This document shows positions 1 to 9,051 of a stretch of DNA of 64,000 bases, piece after piece. The DNA comes from Pseudomonas profundi (GTDB taxonomy: Bacteria; Pseudomonadota; Gammaproteobacteria; Pseudomonadales; Pseudomonadaceae): positions 1 through 64,000 of the forward strand of contig NZ_VTPZ01000009.1 of NCBI RefSeq assembly GCF_008638305.1, read 5' to 3'. Numbering within the stretch: the stretch's first letter is position 1; each line of letters begins with the position of its first letter. The position numbers and the translations under genes are program-made. Under the pieces are notes generated by a model, which was not told where the DNA came from, did no database searches, and saw only the letters and a program-made list of their open reading frames with translations.

Positions 1-408
1 ATTTTGGTTTTGGACCTGTAGGAAAACCATACAAGGCGCGATCGGAGCGCCGAACCGTCGCGGCGATCTGGCCGATAGGCCAGCCCAATTTCGCCAGCCC
101 GCTCGGGCCCTCCAGCGAACAACCAAGGCCCAGCCAAACACCACCCAAATCCAACCTCGCCCACCAATATAGCGCGCCAACGCAACGGCTGAACATCACC
201 GTCTGTCAATTAACCGCTTAATTTCACAAACACGCTTCAAGTGCTTGTGAATGTCATCTTTCCTGCGCTATACACAGATTAACCGACCGGAAGCCTGACG
301 GTGATCCCATGATACTGACAGGCTCCCCAGAGTCGGCCCTACGGACTGCCAGGTGCAGATTCGGCGCCTGATACAGCCACGTATATTCGGCCTGCGAGGT
401 GATGGCAT
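1..408. other. No gene recognised
   Basis: I see no convincing coding region before the PhoH gene. A small inverted repeat, ttcacaa at 223-229 and ttgtgaa at 245-251, lies about 160 bases upstream of the first start codon. It could be an operator or the terminator of a gene lying left of the window. The open frame on the minus strand here is the antisense shadow of the phoH-like gene. Confidence 0.5.
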
Positions 409-1791
409 ATGGAAGCGTCCGGACCAACCCGACACTCCTACTACGTCCTTGATACCAACGTCCTGATACACGATCCCAATGCGGTTTTGAATTTTGAAGA
501 ACACCACGTCATCATTCCGATGACTGTTCTGGAAGAACTCGACAAACTGAAGTCCGGCAAGACCAGCACAGCAGCAGATTGTCGCCAGGCCATACGCCAG
601 ATAGATCACACGCTGGCAGATTCTCCCCCCGACCTGGTTGAACAAGGCGTTCCCATCCAACGCGGTAAACTCGGCAACATCGGCACCCTCGCAATACTCA
701 TGGACAAGGCACCCATCCCCTCCCACTGCCTGCCCAACGACATCAACGACAACAAGATCATCAACCAGCTGTGCCAGCTTCAGCAGCGCCATCCCGACAA
801 CCGCATCGTACTGGTATCCAAGGACATCAACATGCGCCTCAAGGCGCGCGCATGCGGTATTGATGCCGAGGATTACCAGACCGACAAGTTGCTCGACGAT
901 ATCTCGCTCCTTGCACGCGGCTATCATGAGATCGAAGGCTCTTTCTGGGATGGCGTAACCAAGGTCGAAACCCAGCAGCGTCTGGGCAAGACCATGCACC
1001 AGGTGGAACTCAACGCGCCGATCCCGGGCCTGCACATCAACGATTTCATCATTGATGGTCAGGGCTTCGTCGGCTGGGTGAGATCCCGCGAGGGCGGACG
1101 GCTGATGCTGCAGGATCTGCATCAGGAGCCGCTACTGCATCAGGAGGCCTGGGGTCTGCGACCACGTGATGTGTTCCAGTCGCTGGCGATGCTGGCGCTG
1201 CTCGACCCGGACATCCACCTGGTCAACCTGACCGGAGCGGCCGGTTCGGGTAAAACCATTCTGGCGCTGGCGGCCGCGATCGAGCAGACCATGGTCAGCA
1301 AGACCTACCGGCGTATCATTGCCACCCGCAGCATCCAGGGGCTGGACGAGGACATCGGTTTCCTGCCGGGCACCGAGGCGGAAAAAATGGAGCCCTGGCT
1401 GGGCGCCATCACCGATAACCTGGAAGCGCTGCACATGGACGACGAGTGCACCCACGGCAGCGTGGATTACATCCTCGACCGGGTGCCGCTGCAGTTCAAA
1501 TCACTCAACTACATCCGCGGGCGCAGTTTTCAGCAAAGTCTCATCATCATCGACGAGAGCCAGAATCTCACTCCGCATCAGGTCAAGACCATCATTACCC
1601 GCGCCGGCGCTGGCTCAAAGGTTGTCTGCCTCGGCAATCTGGCGCAAATCGATACACCGTACCTGAACGCTACCAGTTCAGGGCTCACCTACCTGACCGA
1701 ATGCTTCAAGGACTTCCCCCACGGCGTGCATATCCACCTGCAGGGTGTGCCCCGCTCGATCCTCGCGGAATATGCCGAGACACACCTCTGA
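409..1791 (+). CDS. PIN domain-PhoH family ATPase (PhoH2 type)
   Basis: This is a two-domain cytoplasmic protein of 460 residues. The N-terminal PIN ribonuclease domain starts with YYVLDTNVLIHDP (acidic residue D15). The C-terminal PhoH P-loop ATPase has a Walker A GAAGSGKT near residues 275-282 and a Walker B IIIDESQN with D382 and E383. PhoH2 proteins of this architecture are known as ATP-dependent RNA unwinding and cleaving enzymes; the exact target is not predictable. The ATG at 409 follows gaggtgat at a good distance. It stands alone and is followed by a GC-rich hairpin. Family assignment is very secure, cellular role less so. Confidence 0.93.
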   Translation: MEASGPTRHSYYVLDTNVLIHDPNAVLNFEEHHVIIPMTVLEELDKLKSGKTSTAADCRQAIRQIDHTLADSPPDLVEQGVPIQRGKLGNIGTLAILMDKAPIPSHCLPNDINDNKIINQLCQLQQRHPDNRIVLVSKDINMRLKARACGIDAEDYQTDKLLDDISLLARGYHEIEGSFWDGVTKVETQQRLGKTMHQVELNAPIPGLHINDFIIDGQGFVGWVRSREGGRLMLQDLHQEPLLHQEAWGLRPRDVFQSLAMLALLDPDIHLVNLTGAAGSGKTILALAAAIEQTMVSKTYRRIIATRSIQGLDEDIGFLPGTEAEKMEPWLGAITDNLEALHMDDECTHGSVDYILDRVPLQFKSLNYIRGRSFQQSLIIIDESQNLTPHQVKTIITRAGAGSKVVCLGNLAQIDTPYLNATSSGLTYLTECFKDFPHGVHIHLQGVPRSILAEYAETHL

Positions 1792-1804
1792 GGAAAACAT
1801 CACT

Positions 1805-1833
1805 GCAAGTGCCGGGGTACCCCGGCCACTTGC
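1805..1833 (+). terminator. Hairpin after phoH-like gene
   Basis: gcaagtgccgggg (1805-1817) pairs with ccccggccacttgc (1820-1833) with one bulged base, 14 bases after the phoH-like stop codon. No T-run follows, so termination would be weak or factor-assisted. Confidence 0.4.
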
Positions 1834-1932
1834 GGGCTCGCCCCCATAGTCAGGCACTATCAACTCCATAAGCGCTGATCGGCTCCTTCTTGCGGCATAA
1901 TGGCCGCATTATGCGATTAGGAGCTGTCTGTC

Positions 1933-2709
1933 ATGTTGATGGTGATTTCCCCTGCCAAGACCCTGGATTACGAAACCCCGCCCTCGACCGAGCGCCACAC
2001 GCTGCCGCGGCACCTTGAGCACAGCAAAGAACTGATCGAGATCCTGCAGGACAAATCCGTGCAGGACATCGCCAAACTGATGAAGTTGTCCGACAAGCTT
2101 GCCGCGCTCAACGTTGCCCGCTACGGCAGCTGGAGCGAGACATTCACTACGGAGAACAGCAAGCAGGCGTTGCTGGCCTTCAAGGGTGACGTATATACCG
2201 GGCTGGCGGCCGAGGATTTCAGCGAGGCGGACTTCGATTTCGCCCAGAAACATCTGCGCATGCTCTCCGGTCTGTACGGCACGCTGCGTCCGCTGGATCT
2301 GATGCAACCTTACCGGTTGGAGATGGGCACCAAACTGGCCAATCCGCGCGGCAAGGATCTCTACGCATTCTGGGACGAGCGCATCAGCGAATCCCTGAAC
2401 CAGGCCCTCGCCGAGCAGGGCGACGACATATTGCTGAATCTCGCATCTCAGGAATACTTCGGCGCGGTGAAGCCCAGAGCGCTGAAGGCCCGGGTGATCG
2501 ACACCGTGTTCAAGGATCGCAAGAACGGCGAATACAAGATCATCAGTTTCTATGCAAAGAAAGCGCGCGGCCTGATGGCCCGCTATGTCATCAAGGAACG
2601 CGTGACCGATCCGGAAGGCCTGAAGGATTTCGACCTGGACGGATACCGCTTCAATTCGGCCAGCTCGTCGGCAAACAAGCTGGTGTTTCTGCGCGAAGAG
2701 CAGCGTTAA
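1933..2709 (+). CDS. yaaA: Peroxide stress protein YaaA (UPF0246)
   Basis: The 258-residue length equals that of E. coli YaaA. Family hallmarks are visible: [10 protein letters not shown] at the N-terminus, a central NLASQEYF, and C-terminal [10 protein letters not shown] and DGYRFN. YaaA limits intracellular free iron and so reduces oxidative DNA damage during peroxide stress; this role is known from E. coli. The ATG at 1933 is preceded by AGGAG. The ATG two codons later is too far from that site. It is monocistronic, with a hairpin 11 bases after the stop codon. Confidence 0.95.
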   Translation: MLMVISPAKTLDYETPPSTERHTLPRHLEHSKELIEILQDKSVQDIAKLMKLSDKLAALNVARYGSWSETFTTENSKQALLAFKGDVYTGLAAEDFSEADFDFAQKHLRMLSGLYGTLRPLDLMQPYRLEMGTKLANPRGKDLYAFWDERISESLNQALAEQGDDILLNLASQEYFGAVKPRALKARVIDTVFKDRKNGEYKIISFYAKKARGLMARYVIKERVTDPEGLKDFDLDGYRFNSASSSANKLVFLREEQR

Positions 2710-2720
2710 CTAAAATGAAA

Positions 2721-2744
2721 ACGCGCCGCACGTCCGCGGCGCGT
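2721..2744 (-). terminator. Terminator for the leftward aldolase unit
   Basis: acgcgccgc (2721-2729) and gcggcgcgt (2736-2744) form a perfect 9-bp stem with a 6-base loop. Read on the minus strand, the stem is followed by tttcatttta, so it best suits the leftward transcript. It may also slow rightward transcription leaving yaaA. Confidence 0.5.
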
Positions 2745-2767
2745 ACCCGTACCCTACTAACGGTTGC

Positions 2768-3089
2768 TCAGGCGGCTTCAGCCGGAGCCGACCGAAACAC
2801 CAGATAAGCCGCCAGCGCCAGCGCCTGCTCCGGCGCTTCGACCTGCGGATAGTGGCCGATGCCGTCCAGCAGCACGGTATCAGCCCGGGTGATCAACTCA
2901 CGGTAGCGCGCCACCATATGCGCGCCGGACACCGGGTCCACCGCGCCGTCGATCACCCGCATCGGCACGCTGGTGCGTTGCATAGCGCCGACCCAGCGCT
3001 CGCGGTGCACCTTGCGCTCGGGCATATAGCGAATCAGCCTGTGCATGACTGCCGGCCCGTTGTTATAGGCATACCTTCGACCGAATGGC
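2768..3089 (-). pseudogene. C-terminal remnant of an alpha/beta hydrolase
   Basis: The translated stretch from [17 protein letters not shown] to the stop resembles the last third of an epoxide-hydrolase-like alpha/beta hydrolase. It keeps the catalytic acid region (DGAVDPVSG) and the catalytic histidine ([11 protein letters not shown]). The nucleophile elbow, oxyanion region and first ~200 residues are missing. The frame stays open into the aldolase gene, but that upstream part has no hydrolase character. From memory, P. aeruginosa PA3429 (epoxide hydrolase) lies beside PA3430 (aldolase), so a deletion of the 5' end next to the intact aldolase is the likely history. It is probably non-functional. 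Confidence 0.65.
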
Positions 3090-3863
3090 TCAAACATCAA
3101 ATCCCGGATTGACCCGCTGAATCTTGCGCAGCAAAGCTGGCCAGGCGATGCCACTGCCGGCGCCACGGGTGACCTTGCGCATGCTTTCCACGGCACCGTC
3201 GAGGATTGTTTGCGAAATAGTGGTCAACTCGCTACCGCCGGCCTGCGCGGCGACCTGAATTTCGCAGCAACGCTGCAGCGTGTACATGGTCAGGAAGGCA
3301 TCGGAAATGCTGCGGCCGCAAGTCAACAGCCCGTGGTTACGCAGCACCAGGTTATTGGCGCGGCCGAGGTGCGCCTGCAGTCTGCTCTTCTCTTCCTCGT
3401 TCAACGCCACGCCTTCGTACTCGTGGTAAGCGAGGCTGCACAGGACAAACAGTGCCTGCTGCGAAATCGGCAGGATGCCTTCCTTCTGGCAGGAGACACC
3501 CACGCCCTCCGGCGTATGGGTATGCAACACGCAACCTGCTTCGTGACGCACCTCATGTACCGCGCTGTGGATGGTGAAGCCGGCGGGGTTGATCTCGAAC
3601 GGCGACTCCATGAGCTTGTTGCCCTGCAGATCGATTTTCACCAGGCTCGAGGCGGTTATTTCCTCGAACATCAGCCCGTAGGGGTTGATCAGAAAATGTT
3701 CGGTGCCGGGGATCTTTGCCGAGACGTGGGTGAACACCACATCATCCCAGCCATACATGGCAATCAGTCGGTAGCAGGCCGCCAGGTCTACCCGCGTCTG
3801 CCATTCTTCGGCGCTGACCTGCGACTTCACATCAAGACTTTGAAGGGACTGGATTGCGTTCAT
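3090..3863 (-). CDS. Class II aldolase/adducin family protein
   Basis: A 257-residue cytoplasmic protein of the class II aldolase/adducin fold. Family members are Zn-dependent enzymes acting on sugar phosphates or related carbonyl compounds; the substrate cannot be told here. Metal ligands are visible as H114 and H116 in LHTHTPEG and H177 in [10 protein letters not shown]. The C-terminus ([17 protein letters not shown]) is typical and complete. An aagagga site precedes the ATG. It is divergent from a Crp/Fnr regulator across 88 bases, which makes that regulator a candidate controller. The downstream hydrolase partner is only a remnant. Confidence 0.9.
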   Translation of the reverse strand: MNAIQSLQSLDVKSQVSAEEWQTRVDLAACYRLIAMYGWDDVVFTHVSAKIPGTEHFLINPYGLMFEEITASSLVKIDLQGNKLMESPFEINPAGFTIHSAVHEVRHEAGCVLHTHTPEGVGVSCQKEGILPISQQALFVLCSLAYHEYEGVALNEEEKSRLQAHLGRANNLVLRNHGLLTCGRSISDAFLTMYTLQRCCEIQVAAQAGGSELTTISQTILDGAVESMRKVTRGAGSGIAWPALLRKIQRVNPGFDV

Positions 3864-3951
3864 GCGTCATTCCTCTTGTTCACAGAAGCCGGGCGCCGGA
3901 TGGCGTCTTGCGGCATACTCGCGATTATTAACAGTAGCAGGAGTCTAGAGG

Positions 3952-4710
3952 GTGACAGCAAAGAGGACTGTCAAGCGGATGACAGTGTCCGGCGGCGCGG
4001 CGGGCCGTTACGAAGACCTTATACAACGCAATCGCTGGCTGCGTGAGCTGCCGGCCGATGGGCTTGAGGATATGCTCGGTCTGGCGCGGGTGCGCACCCT
4101 CGGCGACGGCGAACGCCTGCATGCCAAGGATGACCCACCCGACGGGCTTTACGGCGTGATCAGCGGCGCAGTGCGAATCAGCAGTACCGGCGCCGATGGC
4201 CGTGAAGCCTTGCTCACGGTGCTCAGCCCGGGGAGCTGGTTCGGCGAGATATCGCTGTTTGACGGTCTGCCCAGAACCCACGATGCGCATGCCAGCGGAA
4301 CCACCGAACTGCTAATGATCCCGCGCCAGGGCTTTCACCAACTGCTTGAGCGGCGTCCGGAGCTGTATCCGCATTTCATGCGCCTGTTGTGCCGGCGGCT
4401 GCGTCTGTCCTTTGCCATGCTTGAAGACAGCGCATTACTGCCATTGCCCGCGAGACTGGCCAAGCGATTGCTGACCCATGCGCATTCCTATGGTGAGACC
4501 CGCAATGAACACGCCTTGCCGTCCATTCAGCTATCGCAGGAGGCGCTAGGGTTGATGCTCAACAGCTCGCGCCAGAGCGTCAACAAGCTACTCAAGCGCC
4601 TGGAACAAGCCGGCTGGCTGCAAATCAAGTATGGCGAGATCATCATTCTGGATGAGCCGGCACTTACCCGACTGGCCGTGGGCAATGCCACGCTTGAGGA
4701 AGCCGAATAG
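3952..4710 (+). CDS. Crp/Fnr family transcriptional regulator
   Basis: 252 residues. An N-terminal cyclic-nucleotide-binding-like beta barrel (about residues 25-140, with GSWFGEISLFDGLPRTHDA) is followed by a winged helix. The recognition region is LSQEALGLMLNSSRQSVNKL around residue 195. No Fnr-type N-terminal cysteine cluster is seen, so it is not an iron-sulphur oxygen sensor; the ligand is unknown. I chose the GTG at 3952 because gcaggag lies just upstream. An ATG at 3979 is an alternative. It is divergent from the aldolase and ends inside a hairpin shared with the convergent flavodoxin gene. Confidence 0.9.
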   Translation: MTAKRTVKRMTVSGGAAGRYEDLIQRNRWLRELPADGLEDMLGLARVRTLGDGERLHAKDDPPDGLYGVISGAVRISSTGADGREALLTVLSPGSWFGEISLFDGLPRTHDAHASGTTELLMIPRQGFHQLLERRPELYPHFMRLLCRRLRLSFAMLEDSALLPLPARLAKRLLTHAHSYGETRNEHALPSIQLSQEALGLMLNSSRQSVNKLLKRLEQAGWLQIKYGEIIILDEPALTRLAVGNATLEEAE

Positions 4711-4728
4711 CGCCGGTCAGGCGCTTTT
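4709..4728. terminator. Shared hairpin between convergent genes
   Basis: agcgcc (4709-4714) and ggcgct (4720-4725) form a stem followed by tttt on the plus strand. The structure overlaps the stop codon of the Crp/Fnr gene and the stop codon of the convergent flavodoxin gene, so it is embedded in both 3' ends. Confidence 0.45.
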
Positions 4729-5172
4729 CAGGTGACTGATGAACTCATCCAGCCAGGGCAAGGCGTCGGTTTCCGGCGTAACGGTCTCGCTGGCGTCCAG
4801 CTCCAGCATCGCGATCGCCTCCCGGCCCTGCAATTCCTGTAACAATTCCCGAACCTGCTGACCGCCCTGGCAGAACGTATCACCGTAGCCAGCGTCCCCC
4901 AACGCAATCACGCCGAAAGGCACGCCTGTCAGTAGGGGAAACCGGTCCTGCATTTCCACATAGAATGGCATCAGGCTGTCCGGAATTTCGCCCATGCCGG
5001 TGGTCGAGCAGACGACCAGCAGCGCATCAACCGCAGCGCCAACCAGCGTATCGACTGTCGGTTGCTTGATGCGGGTTATCTGCAGCCCGGCCGCTTCACA
5101 GTGTGTGGCTGCTTCATCGGCAACCAGATCCGCCGTGCCGAAAACCGAACCGCTTATTATCCCCAGGTGCAT
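4717..5172 (-). CDS. Flavodoxin (MioC-like)
   Basis: A 151-residue short-chain flavodoxin that carries FMN and transfers electrons in the cytoplasm. The start MHLGIISGSVFGTADLVAD contains the phosphate-binding loop (SGSVFGTA). VVCSTTGMGEIPD and ALGDAGYGDTFCQGG are the two isoalloxazine-contact loops. The ATG at 5172 has gggggag upstream; longer starts overlap the folM leader and lack homology. From memory, P. aeruginosa has a flavodoxin (PA3435) in the same neighbourhood as folM-folE-folX, so this order is conserved. The redox partner is not known. Confidence 0.9.
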   Translation of the reverse strand: MHLGIISGSVFGTADLVADEAATHCEAAGLQITRIKQPTVDTLVGAAVDALLVVCSTTGMGEIPDSLMPFYVEMQDRFPLLTGVPFGVIALGDAGYGDTFCQGGQQVRELLQELQGREAIAMLELDASETVTPETDALPWLDEFISHLKSA

Positions 5173-5327
5173 CGCTCCCCCTGTCGCTGTATGGAAAACG
5201 CGCATTATGCCGTAAATCGGATGCCCGGTCGCACCAGCCCTCCCGGACAAGGTATGGTAATATCCCCGGCCGATGTAATGACCGGCTGTATCAGCCGTGT
5301 AGCCGACGCACTGCAGGGAGAAAGGCA

Positions 5328-6026
5328 ATGAGCAACAGGACGACTGTTGTCATCACAGGAGGAGCGCAACGCATAGGCTTGCACTGCGCGCAACGCCTCG
5401 CCGAAGACGGCTTCCATGTGATCATTACCTGTCGCCATTTGCGCGCGGAATGGCAGACGACTCCCTTGCAGGGCATCGATGTCATCCAGGCGGACTTCTC
5501 GACGCGTGCCGGCATACAGACACTGATCCATGAGCTGATGACGCGTCAGATCCGGCTGCGGGCGCTGATTCACAACGCCTCGCTGTGGCTTGGCGACGAT
5601 CAGCCCGACGCCCTGGAGCAGATGGTCATGGTGCATATGCAGGCGCCGTATATGCTCAATAACGCCTGTGCCAGCCTGTTCGAAGCCGGCAAGCCTGCCG
5701 ATATTATCCATATAACCGATGATGTCGTGCGCCGCGGCAGCGCCAGGCACACCGCCTACTGCGCGAGCAAGGCAGGGCTTGAATCGTTGACACTGTCCTT
5801 CGCCGCGCGGCTGGCGCCGGAGATCAAGGTCAATTCGATCGCACCGGCGCTGATCATGTTCAACCAGCGCGACGACACAGCCTACCGCGCGAAAGCCCTG
5901 GGCAAATCTGCCCTGGGTATCGAGCCCGGGCCCGACGTCGTGTATCAGTCCGTCCGCTACCTGATGGATTCGCCCTATACAACCGGTACCTGTCTGCAGC
6001 TGAATGGCGGCAGGCACCTCAAATGA
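5328..6026 (+). CDS. folM: Dihydromonapterin reductase FolM
   Basis: A 232-residue short-chain dehydrogenase. The Rossmann glycine motif is TGGAQRIG (about residues 10-17) and the active-site YxxxK is YCASKAG. FolM reduces dihydromonapterin to tetrahydromonapterin with NADPH and has weak dihydrofolate reductase activity in E. coli. Assignment over generic SDRs rests on the co-operonic folE and folX. The ATG at 5328 follows gggagaaagg; the open frame extends 225 bases upstream without homology. It heads the pterin operon, divergent from the flavodoxin. Confidence 0.9.
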   Translation: MSNRTTVVITGGAQRIGLHCAQRLAEDGFHVIITCRHLRAEWQTTPLQGIDVIQADFSTRAGIQTLIHELMTRQIRLRALIHNASLWLGDDQPDALEQMVMVHMQAPYMLNNACASLFEAGKPADIIHITDDVVRRGSARHTAYCASKAGLESLTLSFAARLAPEIKVNSIAPALIMFNQRDDTAYRAKALGKSALGIEPGPDVVYQSVRYLMDSPYTTGTCLQLNGGRHLK

Positions 6027-6043
6027 GTGGATGAGAGCACCCG

Positions 6044-6601
6044 ATGAGCCTCGACAAACTGACCCAGAATTACCACGAGATCCTCACCAACCTGGGTGAA
6101 GATCCCCAGCGTGGCGGACTGAAAGGCACGCCGCAGCGTGCAGCCAAGGCGATGCAGTTCCTCTGCCGTGGCTATGAACAATCCCTGGACGAGATCGTCA
6201 ACGGCGCCCTGTTCGAATCTGACAATGACGAAATGGTGATCGTCAAGGATATCGAGCTGTACTCGATGTGTGAGCATCATATGCTGCCATTCATTGGCAA
6301 GGCCCACGTGGCCTATATGCCCACCGGCAAGGTCATCGGCCTGTCCAAGGTGGCGCGTATCGTCGACATGTATGCGCGCCGGTTGCAGATCCAGGAAAAC
6401 CTCACCAGGCAGATCGCCGATGCCCTGCAGCAGGTCACCAACGCCGCCGGCGTCGCTGTCGTCATTGAAGCCAAGCATATGTGCATGATGATGCGCGGCG
6501 TGGAGAAGCAGAACTCCTCCATGCACACCTCCGTCATGCTCGGCGCGTTCCGCAGTTCCGGAACCACCCGGCAGGAATTCCTGCAGCTGATCACAAGGTA
6601 G
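6044..6601 (+). CDS. folE: GTP cyclohydrolase I FolE
   Basis: 185 residues, slightly shorter than the E. coli enzyme because of a short N-terminus. It converts GTP to 7,8-dihydroneopterin triphosphate, the first step of folate and tetrahydropterin synthesis. Zn ligands are C76 and H79 ([10 protein letters not shown]) and C147 ([13 protein letters not shown]). The substrate motif [10 protein letters not shown] is present near the C-terminus. It lies 17 bases after folM and 7 bases before folX, so it probably feeds the monapterin branch; a second folE copy elsewhere would be usual in pseudomonads. Confidence 0.96.
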   Translation: MSLDKLTQNYHEILTNLGEDPQRGGLKGTPQRAAKAMQFLCRGYEQSLDEIVNGALFESDNDEMVIVKDIELYSMCEHHMLPFIGKAHVAYMPTGKVIGLSKVARIVDMYARRLQIQENLTRQIADALQQVTNAAGVAVVIEAKHMCMMMRGVEKQNSSMHTSVMLGAFRSSGTTRQEFLQLITR

Positions 6602-6608
6602 GGATTTT

Positions 6609-6983
6609 ATGGCTACGCTAACTCCCGGCCTGGCGCGCATCCGCATCAAGGATCTGCGCTTGCGCACGTTCATCGGCATCAACGACGACGAAGTGCGCAA
6701 CCGCCAGGACGTGCTGATCAACGTCACCATCCTCTACCCGGCGACGGGGGCGGTGCAGGTCAACGAGATCGAGCACGCGCTGAACTACCGCACCGTGACC
6801 AAGGCGCTGATCAGTCACGTCGAGGAAAATCGATTTGCCCTGCTCGAGCGCCTGACGCAGGAACTGCTGGATATTGTCATGCAGTACCCGCAGGTGCAGT
6901 ACGCCGAAGTGGAGGTCGACAAACCCCATGCGCTACGCTTTGCCGAGTCGGTTTCGATTACGCTCAGCGCCGCCAGGGAATAA
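6609..6983 (+). CDS. folX: Dihydroneopterin triphosphate 2'-epimerase FolX
   Basis: 124 residues, the normal length of the FolB/FolX fold. FolX epimerises dihydroneopterin triphosphate to the monapterin form, the substrate branch completed by FolM. Family features are [18 protein letters not shown] at the N-terminus, [15 protein letters not shown] in the middle, and [19 protein letters not shown] at the C-terminus. The folM/folE context favours FolX over FolB. Together the three genes should make tetrahydromonapterin, the likely cofactor for phenylalanine hydroxylase in pseudomonads. Confidence 0.93.
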   Translation: MATLTPGLARIRIKDLRLRTFIGINDDEVRNRQDVLINVTILYPATGAVQVNEIEHALNYRTVTKALISHVEENRFALLERLTQELLDIVMQYPQVQYAEVEVDKPHALRFAESVSITLSAARE

Positions 6984-7118
6984 CGGCCAGGATGGCCGAG
7001 ACGGCGATCCGAGGCCTCAATCTGTCACCTCAAAAGAAGCGCGGGCGAGTGATTGCTGCCCACACAGTCCGTCAGTATCATCCGAGCAAGCACGCCCTGA
7101 CCCATTCGGAGTAGAACC

Positions 7119-7418
7119 ATGACGAAGCAAGAGCGCCTCGAAGTAGAAGCCGCAGCCTTCCGCAATCTGGTAAGCCATCTGAGCAGCCGCAAGGATGTGC
7201 AGAATATTGATCTGATGACCCTGGCCGGGTTCTGCCGCAACTGCCTTGCCAAGTGGTACAAGAACGCCGCCGATGATATGGATATTTCCATCACGCCCGA
7301 CGAAGCACGCGAGGCCATCTACGGCATGCCCTATGCCGAGTGGAAAGCCAGGTATCAGAAGGACGCGACGCCCGCCCAACAGGCCGCATTCGACCAATCA
7401 AAACAGGACAAGGCATGA
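7119..7418 (+). CDS. DUF1244 family protein
   Basis: A 99-residue small soluble protein of the DUF1244 family, of unknown function. It shows the conserved core FRNLVSHLSSRKDVQNIDLM, FCRNCLAKWY with its CxxC, and the C-terminal GMPYAEWKARYQ. The two cysteines could bind metal, but this is not shown. The gene overlaps the next one by ATGA, so translation is probably coupled. It lies 135 bases after folX and may belong to the same transcript. Confidence 0.9.
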   Translation: MTKQERLEVEAAAFRNLVSHLSSRKDVQNIDLMTLAGFCRNCLAKWYKNAADDMDISITPDEAREAIYGMPYAEWKARYQKDATPAQQAAFDQSKQDKA

Positions 7419-7750
7419 CTCCGGCAGGCTTTCTCGCGCAGCTCGGCACACCGCAGCATCAGTTTGCCGATACCCTCGCGTTCATCGATGAACACTATGA
7501 TTACCAACCCAGCGCCTTCGATAACGGCGCTGTTCACAACACTGCCGAGCAGAACCAGGGTTCGTGCAAGGTGCTCGCCATGGCGCTGGACATGGGCCTG
7601 AGCGATGAACAGGCCCTGCAGTGCTTTGCTGAGCATTATCGTTCAGTACTGGCGGACCCTGATGGCGACAGCCATGCCAATATTCGTGCCTTGATGCAGC
7701 AAGGTCTTGCCGGCGTCTCCTTCGAGCGCCAGCCGTTGAGCCGGCGCTAA
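7415..7750 (+). CDS. HopJ-type III effector-like protein
   Basis: 111 residues, matching the small HopJ family. Recognisable segments are FADTLAFIDEHYDYQPSAF and the NQGSCKVLAMA motif. The family takes its name from a Pseudomonas syringae effector but is found in many bacteria with no type III secretion system, and none is seen here. A housekeeping cytoplasmic role is more likely; the function is unknown. It begins inside the stop codon of the DUF1244 gene (ATGA overlap) and is followed 17 bases later by the RDD gene. Confidence 0.9.
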   Translation: MTPAGFLAQLGTPQHQFADTLAFIDEHYDYQPSAFDNGAVHNTAEQNQGSCKVLAMALDMGLSDEQALQCFAEHYRSVLADPDGDSHANIRALMQQGLAGVSFERQPLSRR

Positions 7751-7767
7751 ACCGACACGGAGTCCGC

Positions 7768-8265
7768 ATGGCGGTCAAGCAGTTGTTACCCGCCGGAGAT
7801 TTTCCGGCGCCTGGTTTGCTACGTCGCATTGCCAGTGCCTTCTATGATTTCCTGCTGAGCCTGGCGATGATCATGGTTTTGACGCTGGCCTACCAGCAGG
7901 GCGTTCTGCGACAGATATACGGCCCAGATATCTTGCAAAGCATGTCTGAATCCGGGGCGCTCGATCAGGACCCTATCCTCAGCATCATCATGCTGCTAAG
8001 CCTGGTGGCGTTCTTTGGTCTGTTCTGGACGCTCAAGGGGCAGACCCTTGGCATGCAGGTCTGGCGCCTGCGCGTGCAGCAGCCCGACGGCCGTTCGATT
8101 ACCTGGAAGCAGGCGGCGATCCGCTTTGCAGCCGCCATTCCGGCCTGGTTGTGCGGCGGTCTCGGTGTACTCTGGGCGCTGTGGGACAAGGACGGGCGCA
8201 GCTGGCAGGACATCGCCTCCGGGAGCCGTCTTGTACTGCTGCCCAAACCGCCTAAAAAAACCTGA
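7768..8265 (+). CDS. RDD family membrane protein
   Basis: 165 residues. The RDD fold starts with PGLLRRIASAFYDFLLSLAMI (arginine and aspartate of the name). A second membrane segment lies around ILSIIMLLSLVAFFGLFWTL, then the conserved TLGMQVWRLRV, and a last segment with WALWDKDGRSWQDIAS. RDD proteins are inner-membrane proteins of uncertain function; a few affect Na+ tolerance. It is the last gene of a probable DUF1244-HopJ-RDD unit and converges with the Mut7-C gene. Confidence 0.88.
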   Translation: MAVKQLLPAGDFPAPGLLRRIASAFYDFLLSLAMIMVLTLAYQQGVLRQIYGPDILQSMSESGALDQDPILSIIMLLSLVAFFGLFWTLKGQTLGMQVWRLRVQQPDGRSITWKQAAIRFAAAIPAWLCGGLGVLWALWDKDGRSWQDIASGSRLVLLPKPPKKT

Positions 8266-8291
8266 ACTCTTTCTTGTCCTTGCTGCGGGGC

Positions 8292-8310
8292 GGCGCCTGC
8301 CGCGCCTTTA
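8292..8310 (+). terminator. Short hairpin between convergent genes
   Basis: ggcgc (8292-8296) and gcgcc (8302-8306) with a 5-base loop and ttta following, between the RDD gene and the convergent Mut7-C gene. The right end overlaps the Mut7-C stop codon. The stem is short, so the call is weak. Confidence 0.3.
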
Positions 8311-9051
8311 CTGACGCGCCGACAATCCATCCAGTACCTGGCGCATGGCGCGCCAGTGGCTACCCTCCCAGAACACGCGCCTGCATTGGTCGCACGTAAG
8401 GAAGTGCTCGTGACGCTCCCGTACGCGTTGAGGCAGCTGGTCGAGCACCTCCTGTTTTGGAATGCTTCGCAGCGGCCTGTTGCAATCCATGCATAACGTG
8501 AACGGCCGCGCTGCGGACGCCAGATCGAGCCGTTCATAGAGTTCCTGTAACTGCACAGCGGGTTTGAGCGCATGCACAAAGCAGCCATGAGCAACGGCCC
8601 GCCGCTTGAGCAGCTCGCGATCGCGGGTCAGCAAGATGCGTTGTTCCGCGTTGGCCAGCTCGGCAATTGCCGCATCGGCATATTGGTTATCGTACAGCGT
8701 ATCGAACCCCGCCATGCGCAGCATCCGGGCCAGCCGGCCAAGATGCGAATCGGCCACAAAGCGCGGCGCACCGGGCGGGCGCGGCGCACTTACGCTAATG
8801 TCAGTGATATCCAGCGACTCGAACTTGGGATAAAGGGCTATTCGGTCGCCCTCGACAACCATCCGCTCAAGGGCCGCCGGCTCATGGTTGGCAATAACCA
8901 GGGCGACTTCGGTATGGGGCACGCCGAGCGCTTCAATCATGTGCTTGATTGTCGACCGCTCGGCACAGGTGATATTGAATGCGCGCCCCCGCTGATCGCG
9001 GGGCAGAAAGCGGTCCAGTTGGGCATAAAAACGAAACGTTGCACGGGTCAT
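8308..9051 (-). CDS. Mut7-C RNase domain protein with ubiquitin-like N-terminus
   Basis: 247 residues. The N-terminal ~85 residues are a ubiquitin-like Mut7-C-associated domain ([17 protein letters not shown]). The C-terminal part is the PIN-like Mut7-C RNase, with [34 protein letters not shown] and a zinc-ribbon made of CMDCN and CDQCRRVFW. It is predicted to be a cytoplasmic nuclease; no bacterial substrate is established. The gene is divergent from RNase Z across 182 bases, which is thematically consistent with RNA metabolism but proves nothing. Confidence 0.88.
   Translation of the reverse strand: MTRATFRFYAQLDRFLPRDQRGRAFNITCAERSTIKHMIEALGVPHTEVALVIANHEPAALERMVVEGDRIALYPKFESLDITDISVSAPRPPGAPRFVADSHLGRLARMLRMAGFDTLYDNQYADAAIAELANAEQRILLTRDRELLKRRAVAHGCFVHALKPAVQLQELYERLDLASAARPFTLCMDCNRPLRSIPKQEVLDQLPQRVRERHEHFLTCDQCRRVFWEGSHWRAMRQVLDGLSARQ

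Noticed and set aside
7415..7750. A type III secretion effector, implying a pathogen
   Set aside because: HopJ-like proteins are common in bacteria with no type III system and the neighbourhood is housekeeping.
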